Position numbers and translations under genes: made by a program. 47,492 nt of DNA from JAAFIP01 sp043766985. Its GTDB lineage: Bacteria > Pseudomonadota > Gammaproteobacteria > Burkholderiales > Burkholderiaceae_C. The DNA lies in assembly GCA_043766985.1 (NCBI GenBank), contig JAYUHM010000242.1, positions 1-47,492 of the forward strand. The letters are read 5' to 3'. The notes below the pieces were generated by a model, which had not been told where the DNA came from, did not search any database, and was given only the letters and a program-made list of their open reading frames with translations. Position 1 is the first letter of the stretch. Every line of letters begins with the position of its first letter. Below are positions 26,063 to 34,703 of this stretch, in pieces.

Positions 26063-27100
26063 ATGTCGTTTACCGTCACCGTGCAGCCCAGTGGCCGCAG
26101 CTTCACCGTCAACCCCGACCAGGCCATGTTGGCCGCTGGCATTGCCCAAGGCATTGGCATGCCCTATGGCTGCAAAGACGGGGCTTGCGGTTCCTGCAAA
26201 TGCAAAAAACTCTCGGGCACGGTGGTGCACGGCCCGCACCAAAGCAAAGCCTTGAGCGCCGAGGAAGAAGCCAATGGCTTTGTGCTCACCTGCTGCGGCG
26301 TACCGCACAGCGACGTGGTGCTGGAGAGCCGCCAGGTAACCGAGGCTGGCGCCGTGCCGATTAAAAAAATGCCATCCCGCGTCACCTTGCTGGAGAAAAA
26401 ATCACACGACGTGATGCGGGTCTTGCTGCAGCTGCCTGCCAACGACGTGATGCAGTTCCACGCCGGGCAGTACGTAGAGTTTTTGCTGCGCGACGGCGCG
26501 CGCCGCAGCTACAGCATGGCCAACGCGCCGCACACCTTGGTGCAAGGCTCACCCACGATCGAGCTGCACATTCGCCACATGCCCGGTGGCAAGTTCACCG
26601 ACCATGTGTTTGGCGCCATGAAAGAAAAAGAAATTTTGCGCATTGAAGGCCCGTTTGGCAGCTTTTATCTGCGCGAGTCCGACAAGCCGATGATTCTGCT
26701 CGCCTCGGGCACGGGCTTTGCACCCATCAAAGCCTTGATCGAGCACATGCAGTTTAAAAACATCACCCGCCCGGCCACGCTGTACTGGGGTGGTCGCCGC
26801 CCTGAAGACCTATACCTGCACGACTGGGTGATGGCCAAGGTGGCTGAAATGCCCAGTTTGACCTACATCCCGGTCATATCCAACGCCACGGCGGACGACA
26901 GCTGGACCGGCCGTACCGGCTTTGTGCACCAAGCGGTAATGCAAGACCACCCCGACTTGAGCGGCTACCAGGTGTACGCCTGCGGCGCACCCATTGTGGT
27001 GGATTCGGCCAAGGCTGACTACGTTGGCAAGTGCGGTTTGCCAGAAGACGAGTTTTATGCGGACTCGTTTATCACTGAGGCAGACAAAGCCAAGGCTTGA
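26063..27100 (+). CDS. Ferredoxin-NAD(P)H reductase with plant-type [2Fe-2S] domain (CDP-6-deoxy-glucoseen reductase-like)
   Basis: A 345-residue electron-transfer flavoprotein. The N-terminal plant-type ferredoxin domain has cluster ligands C37, C42, C45 and C77. It is followed by an FAD-binding barrel (RRSYSMAN) and an NAD-binding domain (LASGTGFAPIKALIEHMQ, YACGAP). This order is that of oxygenase reductases and of proteins usually named CDP-6-deoxy-delta-3,4-glucoseen reductase. No sugar-deoxygenation genes are nearby, so the real partner is unknown. Extra cysteines (C47, C78) flank the cluster ligands. It begins the plus-strand set that continues with the DNA glycosylase 15 nt downstream. 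Confidence 0.9.
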   Translation: MSFTVTVQPSGRSFTVNPDQAMLAAGIAQGIGMPYGCKDGACGSCKCKKLSGTVVHGPHQSKALSAEEEANGFVLTCCGVPHSDVVLESRQVTEAGAVPIKKMPSRVTLLEKKSHDVMRVLLQLPANDVMQFHAGQYVEFLLRDGARRSYSMANAPHTLVQGSPTIELHIRHMPGGKFTDHVFGAMKEKEILRIEGPFGSFYLRESDKPMILLASGTGFAPIKALIEHMQFKNITRPATLYWGGRRPEDLYLHDWVMAKVAEMPSLTYIPVISNATADDSWTGRTGFVHQAVMQDHPDLSGYQVYACGAPIVVDSAKADYVGKCGLPEDEFYADSFITEADKAKA

Positions 27101-27115
27101 TCAGCCCTGCGCCCC

Positions 27116-27613
27116 ATGCTGCAAGGCTTGCCGCCCCTGCTCAGCCGCAGCACCCGCGTGGTGATCTTGGGCAGCTTTCCCGGCGTGAAGTCCTTGCAAC
27201 TGCAGCAGTATTACGCGCACCCGCAAAACCAGCTGTGGCGGCTGGTATTTAGTGCATTATCAGTGCCAAGCCCAATAGAGCAAAGCACAAGCTGCTATGA
27301 AATTCGTAGTAAGTACTTGATTGAACTGGGCGTCGGCTTGTGGGACGTGTATGCCGCCTGTGAGCGCGTAGGCAGCCTGGACAGTGCCATAGCGCAGGCC
27401 CAGCCCAACGACCTGGCATCGCTGCGCCTGCGCTGCCCGCAGCTGCAAGCCATCGCCCATAATGGGGGCGAAAGTTACAAACATGCCAAACACACATTGC
27501 AGCTGGGTTTGCCCGTTTACAAGCTGCCCTCCAGCAGCCCGGCCAACGCCAGCTGGAGCTTTGAGCGCAAACTTGCGGTTTGGCAAGACGCATTACAAAA
27601 ACACCTGAAATGA
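27116..27613 (+). CDS. UDG-superfamily DNA glycosylase (hypoxanthine-DNA glycosylase type)
   Basis: A 165-residue protein of the uracil-DNA glycosylase superfamily, resembling the family 6 (DNA-deoxyinosine) enzymes. ILGSFPGVKSLQLQQYYAHPQNQLW is split between the substrate pocket and the DNA-contacting helix. GVGLWDVYAACERVGSLDSAI follows, and LPSSSPANA is the C-terminal minor-groove loop. Such enzymes excise deaminated adenine from DNA. Residues about 51-65 (PSPIEQSTSCYEIRS) are encoded by a clear repeat copy on the opposite strand, with no evident length change. The stop overlaps the next ATG (ATGA). Confidence 0.85.
   Translation: MLQGLPPLLSRSTRVVILGSFPGVKSLQLQQYYAHPQNQLWRLVFSALSVPSPIEQSTSCYEIRSKYLIELGVGLWDVYAACERVGSLDSAIAQAQPNDLASLRLRCPQLQAIAHNGGESYKHAKHTLQLGLPVYKLPSSSPANASWSFERKLAVWQDALQKHLK
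27264..27312 (-). repeat. Dispersed hairpin repeat, copy 6 (inside the DNA glycosylase gene)
   Basis: A strong copy read on the minus strand. On the plus strand it runs AAGCCCAATAGAGC, then AAGCACAAGCTGCTATGAAA and TCGTAGTAA. The hairpin AGCA, loop CAAGC, TGCT is intact. It is translated in frame as residues 51-65 of the glycosylase. Confidence 0.8.
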
Positions 27614-28353
27614 CCAACGACCTACCCGAAGTCAGCACCTCCGAAATGGACGGCGTGCGCTACCTGCACCTGGGCACCGAGTGGGTGCAAGGCAGCATGG
27701 AGATTAAAAAACCCTTCGCCATCGAGCTGGACTACGTGCAGCGCATGATGGCTTGGCTCTTGTGGGCTGACCTGCGCAGCCTGGGTGGCCTGCACACCAT
27801 GCAGCTGGGCCTGGGCTCTGCGGCGCTTACCAAGTTTTGCTACAAGCATGTGCGTTGCCGCGTAACCGCCATTGAGATCAACCCCGATGTGGTGTCGGCC
27901 TGCAAAGCGTGGTTCAAGCTGCCCGAGAACGATGCGCGGCTGACGGTGGTGTTGGCTGATGCGGGTGCGGAGATTGCTAAAACCGAACGCCGAGACACCG
28001 TGGACGCGCTGCAAGTGGACTTGTACGACCACGAAGCCGCTGCCCCGGTGCTGGACAGCATTGCCTTTTACAAAGACTGCCGCCTGGCGCTGACCGAGCA
28101 GGGCGTGATGACGGTGAACCTGTTTGGCCGCATGGCCAGCTACGACAAAAGCGTAGAAAAAATCTGTAAAGCCTTTGGCAAAGACAATGTGTGGGCCTTT
28201 AAACCCACCATAGAGGGCAATGCCATTGTGCTGGCGCACCGCAGCCCGCGCACCGAGCTGCGGGCCAAACTTGCCGAAAACGCCGAAATCATCCACACTC
28301 GCTTTGGTCTGCCAGCGCATAAATGGTTGCGCATTTTTAAACCCGTGCTATGA
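27610..28353 (+). CDS. Spermidine synthase-like methyltransferase-fold protein
   Basis: A 247-residue protein with the Rossmann-like fold of spermidine synthases. MQLGLGSAALTKFCYKH and the acidic TAIEINPDVV form the nucleotide-sulfonium pocket, and ALQVDLYDHEAAAP takes the place of the catalytic loop. The N-terminal beta domain is short and polyamine-binding residues are not convincing. It may be one of the many spermidine-synthase-like proteins of unknown reaction. The frame extends upstream to 27580, but ATG 27610 overlaps the glycosylase stop and gives a sensible N-terminus. The stop overlaps the ATPase start (ATGA). Confidence 0.83.
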   Translation: MTNDLPEVSTSEMDGVRYLHLGTEWVQGSMEIKKPFAIELDYVQRMMAWLLWADLRSLGGLHTMQLGLGSAALTKFCYKHVRCRVTAIEINPDVVSACKAWFKLPENDARLTVVLADAGAEIAKTERRDTVDALQVDLYDHEAAAPVLDSIAFYKDCRLALTEQGVMTVNLFGRMASYDKSVEKICKAFGKDNVWAFKPTIEGNAIVLAHRSPRTELRAKLAENAEIIHTRFGLPAHKWLRIFKPVL

Positions 28354-30182
28354 GCGCCACCCTTCAAAACACTGTGAAAACCACCTCCGCACCTGTTGCC
28401 GCCAAAGCCAAGCACCACGCCCCATCGTCACCATTTGTTGGCCCGGTTGACTGGCGCCGCATGGTTGATTGGCTGAGCGCTGACGGCGTTATCAGCCAAG
28501 AGGAGGCCCGCCGCACCATTGCCCGTTGCTCACAGGCCGAGAGCGCGCAGCACCCCTTGGTGCGTTTGGCCAGCGTGGCCATGACCCGCGCCGCCGATGG
28601 CAAGCCACTGGACATTGAAACCCTCACGCAGTACCTGGCCCACAAAGCCGGGCTGGAGTATTTGCGTATCGACCCGCTGAAGGTGGACGTGGGCAAAGTA
28701 GCCGACACCATGAGCGCTTTTTATGCTGAGCGCCACGGCGTGCTGCCAGTGCAGGTCAATGCCAACGAGGTGGTGGTGGCCACGTCGCAGCCCTTCATCA
28801 ACGACTGGATGGGTGAGGTAGAGCGCCAGGCCCGCCGCAGCGTGCGCATGGTGGTAGCCAACCCGCAAGACATTCACCGCTATACCGCAGAGTTTTTTGC
28901 CTTGGCCAAGTCCGTGCGCGCGGCTATTAAATCGGGCGGCGGTGCCAGTGCTGCCAGCTTTGAGCAACTGGTTGAATTGGGCAAGTCGGCCAAGGCGCTG
29001 GACGCCAACGACCAAGGCGTTGTGCAGGTGGTGGACTGGCTGTGGCAGTACGCCTTTGACCAGCGCGCCAGCGACATCCACCTGGAGCCCAGGCGCGAGC
29101 AGGGCGTGATTCGTTTTCGCATTGACGGCATGCTGCACCCTGTGTACCAGTTACCCCCGGGCGTGATGAACGCCATGACAGCGCGTATCAAGTTGCTGGG
29201 CCGCATGGACGTGGTCGAGAAGCGCCGCCCGCAAGACGGCCGTATCAAAACCCGCAACCCACGCGGCGACGAGATCGAGATGCGCCTGTCCACCTTGCCC
29301 ACCGTGTTTGGCGAAAAAATGGTGATGCGTATTTTTGACCCCGATACCGCCGTGAAAGACCTGGATGGCTTGGGCTTTAGCCAGCACGATGCCACCCGCT
29401 GGGAAGAGCTGGTCAAGCGCCCCAACGGCATTATTTTGGTCACCGGCCCCACGGGTTCGGGCAAAACCACCACCTTGTATTCCACCCTCAAACGGGTGGC
29501 TACCGAAGAGGTCAATGTCAGCACCATTGAAGACCCGATCGAGATGATCGAACCGGCGTTTAACCAAACCCAGGCGCAGAGCCAACTTGATTTTGGTTTT
29601 GCCGAAGGCCTGCGCGCTTTGATGCGCCAGGACCCCGACGTGATCATGGTGGGCGAGATACGCGACATCGCCACTGCCGACATGGCCGTGCAAGCGGCGC
29701 TCACAGGCCACCTCGTCTTCAGCACCCTGCACACCAACGACGCCCCCAGTGCCATTACCCGCCTGATGGAGCTGGGTGTACCTCCGTACCTGATCAACGC
29801 CACCATGCTGGGTGTGCTGGCCCAGCGCCTGGTGCGCACACTGTGCAAGCAGTGCAAGGTGCCCGACCCGGATGCATCGCGTGAGGCGCTGAACGAGGTG
29901 ATCAAACCGTGGCAAATCAACGGCGGATACAAACCTTACAAACCAGTGGGCTGCGTAGACTGCCGCATGACCGGGTTCATGGGCCGTATGGGCATTTACG
30001 AGCTGCTGACGGCCAGCGAGGCGTTCAAACTGCAGATCAACAATGAGCCCAGCATCGACGCATTGCGCCGCCAGGCCGTTACAGATGGCATGCGCCCATT
30101 GCGCTTGGCCGGTGCCTTGCGTGTGGCCGAGGGCCTGACCACGCTGCAAGAGGTGCTGACCGCTACACCACCTATGGGCTAA
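28350..30182 (+). CDS. GspE/PilB-family secretion or pilus assembly ATPase
   Basis: A 610-residue hexameric-type traffic ATPase. An N-terminal MshEN-like domain (about 35-175) is followed by the ATPase core: Walker A GPTGSGKTT at 366-374, Asp box STIEDPIEMIEP, Walker B DPDVIMVGEIRD and the His box THLVFSTLHTNDAPSA-like segment. A C-terminal zinc module follows (LCKQCK and CVDCRMTGFMGRMGIYELL). Enzymes of this type power type II secretion or type IV pilus extension. No other pilus or secretion genes lie in the window, so it is an orphan here. The ATG overlaps the spermidine synthase-like gene. Confidence 0.93.
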   Translation: MSATLQNTVKTTSAPVAAKAKHHAPSSPFVGPVDWRRMVDWLSADGVISQEEARRTIARCSQAESAQHPLVRLASVAMTRAADGKPLDIETLTQYLAHKAGLEYLRIDPLKVDVGKVADTMSAFYAERHGVLPVQVNANEVVVATSQPFINDWMGEVERQARRSVRMVVANPQDIHRYTAEFFALAKSVRAAIKSGGGASAASFEQLVELGKSAKALDANDQGVVQVVDWLWQYAFDQRASDIHLEPRREQGVIRFRIDGMLHPVYQLPPGVMNAMTARIKLLGRMDVVEKRRPQDGRIKTRNPRGDEIEMRLSTLPTVFGEKMVMRIFDPDTAVKDLDGLGFSQHDATRWEELVKRPNGIILVTGPTGSGKTTTLYSTLKRVATEEVNVSTIEDPIEMIEPAFNQTQAQSQLDFGFAEGLRALMRQDPDVIMVGEIRDIATADMAVQAALTGHLVFSTLHTNDAPSAITRLMELGVPPYLINATMLGVLAQRLVRTLCKQCKVPDPDASREALNEVIKPWQINGGYKPYKPVGCVDCRMTGFMGRMGIYELLTASEAFKLQINNEPSIDALRRQAVTDGMRPLRLAGALRVAEGLTTLQEVLTATPPMG

Positions 30183-30319
30183 CAACGCGTTGCGCTTGGC
30201 TGCGGTAGGCGCTGCGGCGCATCACCGAGTTTGTAAGCTGAGCCTAGGTGGTATCCACACTGCGTTTTCATGCTTGACGCGCCACAATCTGCCCATCATT
30301 GTTACGAATGGAGCAATTT

Positions 30320-30805
30320 GTGAATATCAAAAGTCAAAAAGACTTCTTCTCAGGACTTATGTTCCTGGTCATCGGTGGCGGTTTTGCCATAGGTGCCTAC
30401 AGCTACGGCATGGGCGACGGAGCCCGCATGGGGCCTGGGTATTTTCCGCGTTTGCTCGGAATACTCCTGGCGATGCTGGGTAGTTTTATCATTTTTGAAG
30501 CCCTTACCATTTCTACACCCGACGGCGAGAAAATTGGCAAATGGGCGTGGAAGCCATTAGCCTACGTGCTGGGTGCCAACCTGGCCTTTGGTGTGTTGCT
30601 GGGTGGTTTGCCCAGTATCAAATTGCCGGCCATGGGCATGATTGCCGCCATCTACGCGTTGACCATCATTGCCAGCTTTGCAGACGGCAAGGTCAAGATG
30701 AAAGAGGTGTTGATTCTGGCCACCATTTTGGCGGTTGGCAGCTACCTGGCTTTCATCATGCTGCTTAAATTGCAGATCCCGGTGTGGCCCACCTTCATCG
30801 GTTAA
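30320..30805 (+). CDS. tctB: Tripartite tricarboxylate transporter TctB-family protein
   Basis: A small membrane subunit of about 161 residues with four hydrophobic segments, the usual TctB architecture. It begins NIKSQKDFFSGLMFLVIGG. It works with the large TctA permease and a periplasmic Bug-type binding protein in sodium- or proton-driven uptake of carboxylates. I chose GTG 30320 because a GGAG at 30310-30313 sits six bases upstream and the N-terminus then matches family starts. ATG 30308 (four codons longer) and TTG 30299 are open alternatives. The 137-nt gap before it holds no gene. The tctA start follows 15 nt downstream. Confidence 0.9.
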   Translation: MNIKSQKDFFSGLMFLVIGGGFAIGAYSYGMGDGARMGPGYFPRLLGILLAMLGSFIIFEALTISTPDGEKIGKWAWKPLAYVLGANLAFGVLLGGLPSIKLPAMGMIAAIYALTIIASFADGKVKMKEVLILATILAVGSYLAFIMLLKLQIPVWPTFIG

Positions 30806-30820
30806 GCGGAGAAAAATAAT

Positions 30821-32332
30821 ATGGAATTACTGAATAACCTGTCAATTGGTTTTGGCGTGGCGTTTACCGCGCAAAACCTGATGTACGCTTTTATCGGCTG
30901 CATCCTGGGCACCCTGATCGGTGTGTTGCCCGGCATTGGCCCCGTGGCCACCATCGCCATGTTGCTGCCCGCCACTTACGCGCTGCCTCCTATCGCGGCA
31001 CTCATCATGCTGGCTGGTATTTACTACGGCGCGCAGTACGGCGGTTCTACTACCGCTATTTTGGTCAACTTGCCGGGGGAATCGTCCTGGGTGGTCACCT
31101 GTATTGACGGCTACCAAATGGCCAGGCAGGGTCGAGCGGGCCCGGCGCTCGCTGCTGCTGGCTTAGGCTCGTTCTTTGCCGGTTGCGTAGGCACCTTGAT
31201 CCTGGCTGCATTTGCACCCCCGTTGACCGAGCTGGCGTTCAAATTCGGCCCAGCCGAATACTTCTCGCTCATGATCTTGGGCTTGGTTGGCGCTGTGGTG
31301 TTGGCATCAGGTTCACTGCTTAAAGCCATCTCCATGATCCTGCTGGGCTTGCTGCTTGGCCTGGTCGGCACCGACGTGAACTCCGGCGTGGCCCGCTTTA
31401 GCTTTGACATTCCCGAGCTGACCGACGGTATCGGCTTTGTGGTGATCGCCATGGGCGTGTTTGGCTACGGCGAGATCATTACCAACCTGGCCCAGCCAGA
31501 AGATGACCGCGAGGTATTTACCGCTGAAGTGCAAGGCCTGTGGCCTACCAAGGCTGACTTCAAAGCCATGGCTCCGGCCGTGCTGCGCGGTACTGCGTTA
31601 GGTTCTTTGCTGGGCGTGCTGCCCGGTGGCGGTGCGTTGTTGGCAGCGTTTGCGGCCTACACCCTGGAAAAGAAAATTCCTTTGAAACCTGGTGAGATCG
31701 CGTTCGGTAAAGGCAATATTCGCGGCGTAGCAGGCCCTGAGTCAGCTAACAACGCAGGTGCGCAAACCTCCTTCATTCCGTTGCTTACCTTGGGCATTCC
31801 ACCCAACGCCGTGATGGCCTTGATGGTGGGTGCCATGACCATCCATAACATTCAGCCTGGCCCCCAGGTGATGACCAGCAACCCAGAACTGTTCTGGGGT
31901 TTGATCGCCTCCATGTGGATTGGTAATTTGATGTTGGTCATTTTGAACCTGCCATTGATTGGTATGTGGATCAAGCTGCTCACCGTGCCTTACAAGTTCA
32001 TGTTCCCGGCGATTGTGCTGTTCTGTGCGATTGGCGTGTACTCCACCAACAACAACACCTTTGACATCTGGTTGGTGGCGGCGTTTGGTTTTGTTGGCTA
32101 TGTGTTTGCCAAGTTGGGCTGCGAACCCGCACCATTGTTGCTGGGCTTTATCTTGGGCCCGATGATGGAAGAAAATCTGCGCCGTGCTTTGCTGTTGTCC
32201 CGCGGCGACTGGAGCGTGTTCGTAACGCGCGGTCTCTCTGCCAGTTTGCTAGCCGCTGCAGCGCTTTTGTTGGTAATTGTTCTGTTGCCTGCGGTCAAGA
32301 ACAAGCGCGAAGAGGCGTTTGTCGAAGACTAA
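30821..32332 (+). CDS. tctA: Tripartite tricarboxylate transporter permease TctA
   Basis: A 503-residue polytopic permease with about 12 transmembrane segments. Two copies of a Gly/Pro-rich loop mark the family: GVLPGIGPVATIAMLLP near the N-terminus and GVLPGGGALLAAFAAY in the middle. AGPESANNAGAQTSFIPLLTLGIPPN follows in the second half, as in other TctA proteins (quoted here across its length only to show position, about 305-330). Substrates of the family include citrate and other di- and tricarboxylates; this one is unknown. A GGAG-like site precedes ATG 30821. A strong terminator follows. Confidence 0.95.
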   Translation: MELLNNLSIGFGVAFTAQNLMYAFIGCILGTLIGVLPGIGPVATIAMLLPATYALPPIAALIMLAGIYYGAQYGGSTTAILVNLPGESSWVVTCIDGYQMARQGRAGPALAAAGLGSFFAGCVGTLILAAFAPPLTELAFKFGPAEYFSLMILGLVGAVVLASGSLLKAISMILLGLLLGLVGTDVNSGVARFSFDIPELTDGIGFVVIAMGVFGYGEIITNLAQPEDDREVFTAEVQGLWPTKADFKAMAPAVLRGTALGSLLGVLPGGGALLAAFAAYTLEKKIPLKPGEIAFGKGNIRGVAGPESANNAGAQTSFIPLLTLGIPPNAVMALMVGAMTIHNIQPGPQVMTSNPELFWGLIASMWIGNLMLVILNLPLIGMWIKLLTVPYKFMFPAIVLFCAIGVYSTNNNTFDIWLVAAFGFVGYVFAKLGCEPAPLLLGFILGPMMEENLRRALLLSRGDWSVFVTRGLSASLLAAAALLLVIVLLPAVKNKREEAFVED

Positions 32333-32349
32333 GCTTCACAAAGCTTTGC

Positions 32350-32380
32350 AAAACGGCAACTTTGGTTGCCGTTTTTTTTT
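32350..32380 (+). terminator. Intrinsic terminator between tctA and tctC
   Basis: An 8-bp stem ACGGCAAC (32353-32360) with GTTGCCGT (32365-32372), a TTTG loop and a run of nine T. A-rich on the other side. It ends 18 nt before the tctC ATG. Confidence 0.9.
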
Positions 32381-32398
32381 GTTCATAATGGGAACACT

Positions 32399-33355
32399 AT
32401 GCAACGTCGCCAATTTGCCCTCTCCATCGCTGCCTTGCCCTGTGCCGCTTTGGCGCAAAGTTACCCCAGTAAGCCTATCAAACTCATCGTGCCCTTCCCC
32501 GCGGGCGGCGCTACCGACATTTTGGCGCGCGCCCTATCGCAAAAGCTGGGTGAAAAATTGGGCCAAACCGTGGTGGTAGAAAACCGCCCCGGCGCTGGCG
32601 GCACCATTGGGTCAGACGCCGCCGCCAAGGCCACTCCGGACGGCTACACCCTGCTGCTGGCAACGTCTAGCACGCACAGCATCGGCCCGGCGATCAACCC
32701 AAAGATTCCGTACGACGCCTTCACCGATTTCACGCCCTTGGGCTATGTGGCCACCTCGCCTAATTTGGTGTTGGTGCCCATCACATCGCCTGCCAAAACC
32801 ATGCGCGAATTCATCGACTACGTAAGGCAAAACCCCGGCAAACTGAACTATGCCTCCAGCGGCAACGGCACCATCGTGCACCTCACCACCGAGCTGTTCA
32901 AGGCCATGTCGGGCGCATTTATTGTGCATATTCCCTACCGCGGCACGGCCTTGGCCATTCCCGATTTGGTCAGTGGGAAAGTTGACGTGATGTTTGATTC
33001 TTTAGTAACGGGCTTGCCCCACGTCAAAGACGGCAAACTTCGCGCCTTGGGCGTTACCAGTGCAGCGCGCACCGCACTGGCGCCCGACTTGCCCGCCGTG
33101 GCTGAGCTGTTGCCCGGTTTTGAGTCCACCACCTGGTTCGGTTTGTATGGGCCAAAGGGCTTGGCTACCGATGTGGTGCAACGGGTTAACGCAGCGCTCA
33201 ATGCGGCGCTGGCCGATGCCGACGTCAAAGAGCGCTTCGCCCGCTTGGGTGCAGAGCCCACAGGCGGCAGCGCCGCGCGCTTTGCGCAGGTGGCCCGTGC
33301 CGACTATGACAAGTGGAAGGCCATTATTGCCCAGCGCAAGATTACTGCCGATTGA
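32399..33355 (+). CDS. tctC: Tripartite tricarboxylate transporter substrate-binding protein (Bug/TctC family)
   Basis: A 318-residue periplasmic binding protein. Residues 1-20 form a signal peptide (RRQFALSIAALPCAALAQS, cleavage probably after ALA), with a twin arginine that could be Tat-like. The mature start YPSKPIKLIVPFPAGGATD and VVVENRPGAGGTIG are classic Bug-family motifs. It should capture a carboxylate and deliver it to TctAB encoded just upstream. The frame is open to 32366, but ATG 32399 gives the signal peptide and has GGGA 6 nt before it. Separation from tctA by a terminator suggests different expression of the binding protein. Confidence 0.94.
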   Translation: MQRRQFALSIAALPCAALAQSYPSKPIKLIVPFPAGGATDILARALSQKLGEKLGQTVVVENRPGAGGTIGSDAAAKATPDGYTLLLATSSTHSIGPAINPKIPYDAFTDFTPLGYVATSPNLVLVPITSPAKTMREFIDYVRQNPGKLNYASSGNGTIVHLTTELFKAMSGAFIVHIPYRGTALAIPDLVSGKVDVMFDSLVTGLPHVKDGKLRALGVTSAARTALAPDLPAVAELLPGFESTTWFGLYGPKGLATDVVQRVNAALNAALADADVKERFARLGAEPTGGSAARFAQVARADYDKWKAIIAQRKITAD

Positions 33356-33402
33356 ACGTCTGCGGGCGCAAGCACCGCATATTGCCTTGTAAGGGAGCAG
33401 AG

Positions 33403-34692
33403 GTGTTTATTGATCATCCGCAGCGCTTGGCACTGCACAACGAAATCCATGCCCGCCCGCCAGAAGCGATGACAGCGCCGTTGGCATTGTTCCATATAGT
33501 GATGCTGGCGGATGCGGCTGAGCGATCGGCCAGCCGCGAGCACTTAGCCAGCCTGCTGCGCGATTACCACTTGCCACTACCCGACGCGCAGACCAGCCAT
33601 CTGCGCATGGAAGTGGGCGATTTTCGGGTGCGTTGGGAGATGCACACCGAGTTTGTCACCTGGACTTTTTCCAAAGCCTTGGACGCCTCCCAGTTTGTTG
33701 TGGGGTCAACACTGCCCACTGCGCGCGACGTACTGCCGCAGACGTGGTTAGCTGCCCTCCCGGGCCAGTGCCTGTGTCAGAGCCATTTGCTGCTGTTGCC
33801 AGCCCAGTCGACAGCAGGCAATGGGGCTGTGCGCCAATACCTCAACGAAGACAGTCTGATGGGGGCGACCGTAGCAGATGGTATGGGCGAGGTTTACACC
33901 GATTTTCATATGCACGCGGACGGGGCAACGCGTATGGTGCTGTTAATGGGCAGTGCCACGCCACGACGTCTGGGTCGCTTGGTGCAGCAGTTGCTTGAAA
34001 TTGAAACCTACCGCATGGCCGCTTTGCTGGGGCTGCCCGCAGCACGCGAGGCCACACAAGTGCTTGGCAACGCCGAGCGTGAATTGGCCGCCCTGGCCAA
34101 TGCTATCCGCAGCGCCGAAGTTGAGGCCGAGCCAGTGCTGCTGGATCGCCTGACGCGTCTGGCAGGACAGGTAGAGAGTCAGTATGCGGCGTCGCATTCA
34201 CGGTTTTCTGCCAGCACCGCTTACTTTGAACTGGTTGATCGACGGGTGAATGACATTGCTGAGTCCCGCTTGGCAGGGCTTCAAACCTTGGGTGAATTTT
34301 TGCATCGGCGTTTGACACCTGCCCGCAGCACCTGCGAATGGGCAACGCGCAGGCAAGATGCCTTGTCGCAGCGGGTCTCGCGTATGAGCAATCTGCTGCG
34401 CACCAGAGTAGAAATTGAACAGCAGCAGAGCTCGCAGGCGCTGTTGGTGGCCATGAACCAGCGGCAAGACCTGCAACTGAAACTTCAAGCCACGGTTGAG
34501 GGCCTGTCTGTGGTAGCCATCACCTACTATATTGTCGGACTGGTCAGCTACCTGGCTAAGGGCGCCCAGAGCTTGGGTTGGCCGTTTGGTGCAGAAACAA
34601 CGGCAGCGGTGGCTATTCCTCTTGTGGCGGGTACCGTTTGGTGGTCAGTGCGCAGAATACATCGCACTATTGTTGCCGCCAGCCAGAAGTGA
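33403..34692 (+). CDS. DUF3422 family membrane protein
   Basis: A protein of about 429 residues matching the DUF3422 pattern: HPQRLALHNEIHARPPE at the N-terminus, a central domain rich in short motifs, and two C-terminal hydrophobic segments (VVAITYYIVGLVSYLAKG and VAIPLVAGTVWW) that should anchor it in the inner membrane. Function unknown. The frame is open further upstream, overlapping tctC. GTG 33403 with GGGAG at 33393-33397 is the best start, and places the conserved HP motif at the N-terminus. It ends 11 nt before the convergent regulator gene. Confidence 0.88.
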   Translation: MFIDHPQRLALHNEIHARPPEAMTAPLALFHIVMLADAAERSASREHLASLLRDYHLPLPDAQTSHLRMEVGDFRVRWEMHTEFVTWTFSKALDASQFVVGSTLPTARDVLPQTWLAALPGQCLCQSHLLLLPAQSTAGNGAVRQYLNEDSLMGATVADGMGEVYTDFHMHADGATRMVLLMGSATPRRLGRLVQQLLEIETYRMAALLGLPAAREATQVLGNAERELAALANAIRSAEVEAEPVLLDRLTRLAGQVESQYAASHSRFSASTAYFELVDRRVNDIAESRLAGLQTLGEFLHRRLTPARSTCEWATRRQDALSQRVSRMSNLLRTRVEIEQQQSSQALLVAMNQRQDLQLKLQATVEGLSVVAITYYIVGLVSYLAKGAQSLGWPFGAETTAAVAIPLVAGTVWWSVRRIHRTIVAASQK

Positions 34693-34703
34693 TGGGGCGC
34701 CAA

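Noticed and set aside
28880..30185. Two minus-strand open frames of about 345 codons opposite the PilB/GspE-type ATPase
   Set aside because: They overlap each other and a gene with clear Walker motifs; composition is that of antisense shadows.
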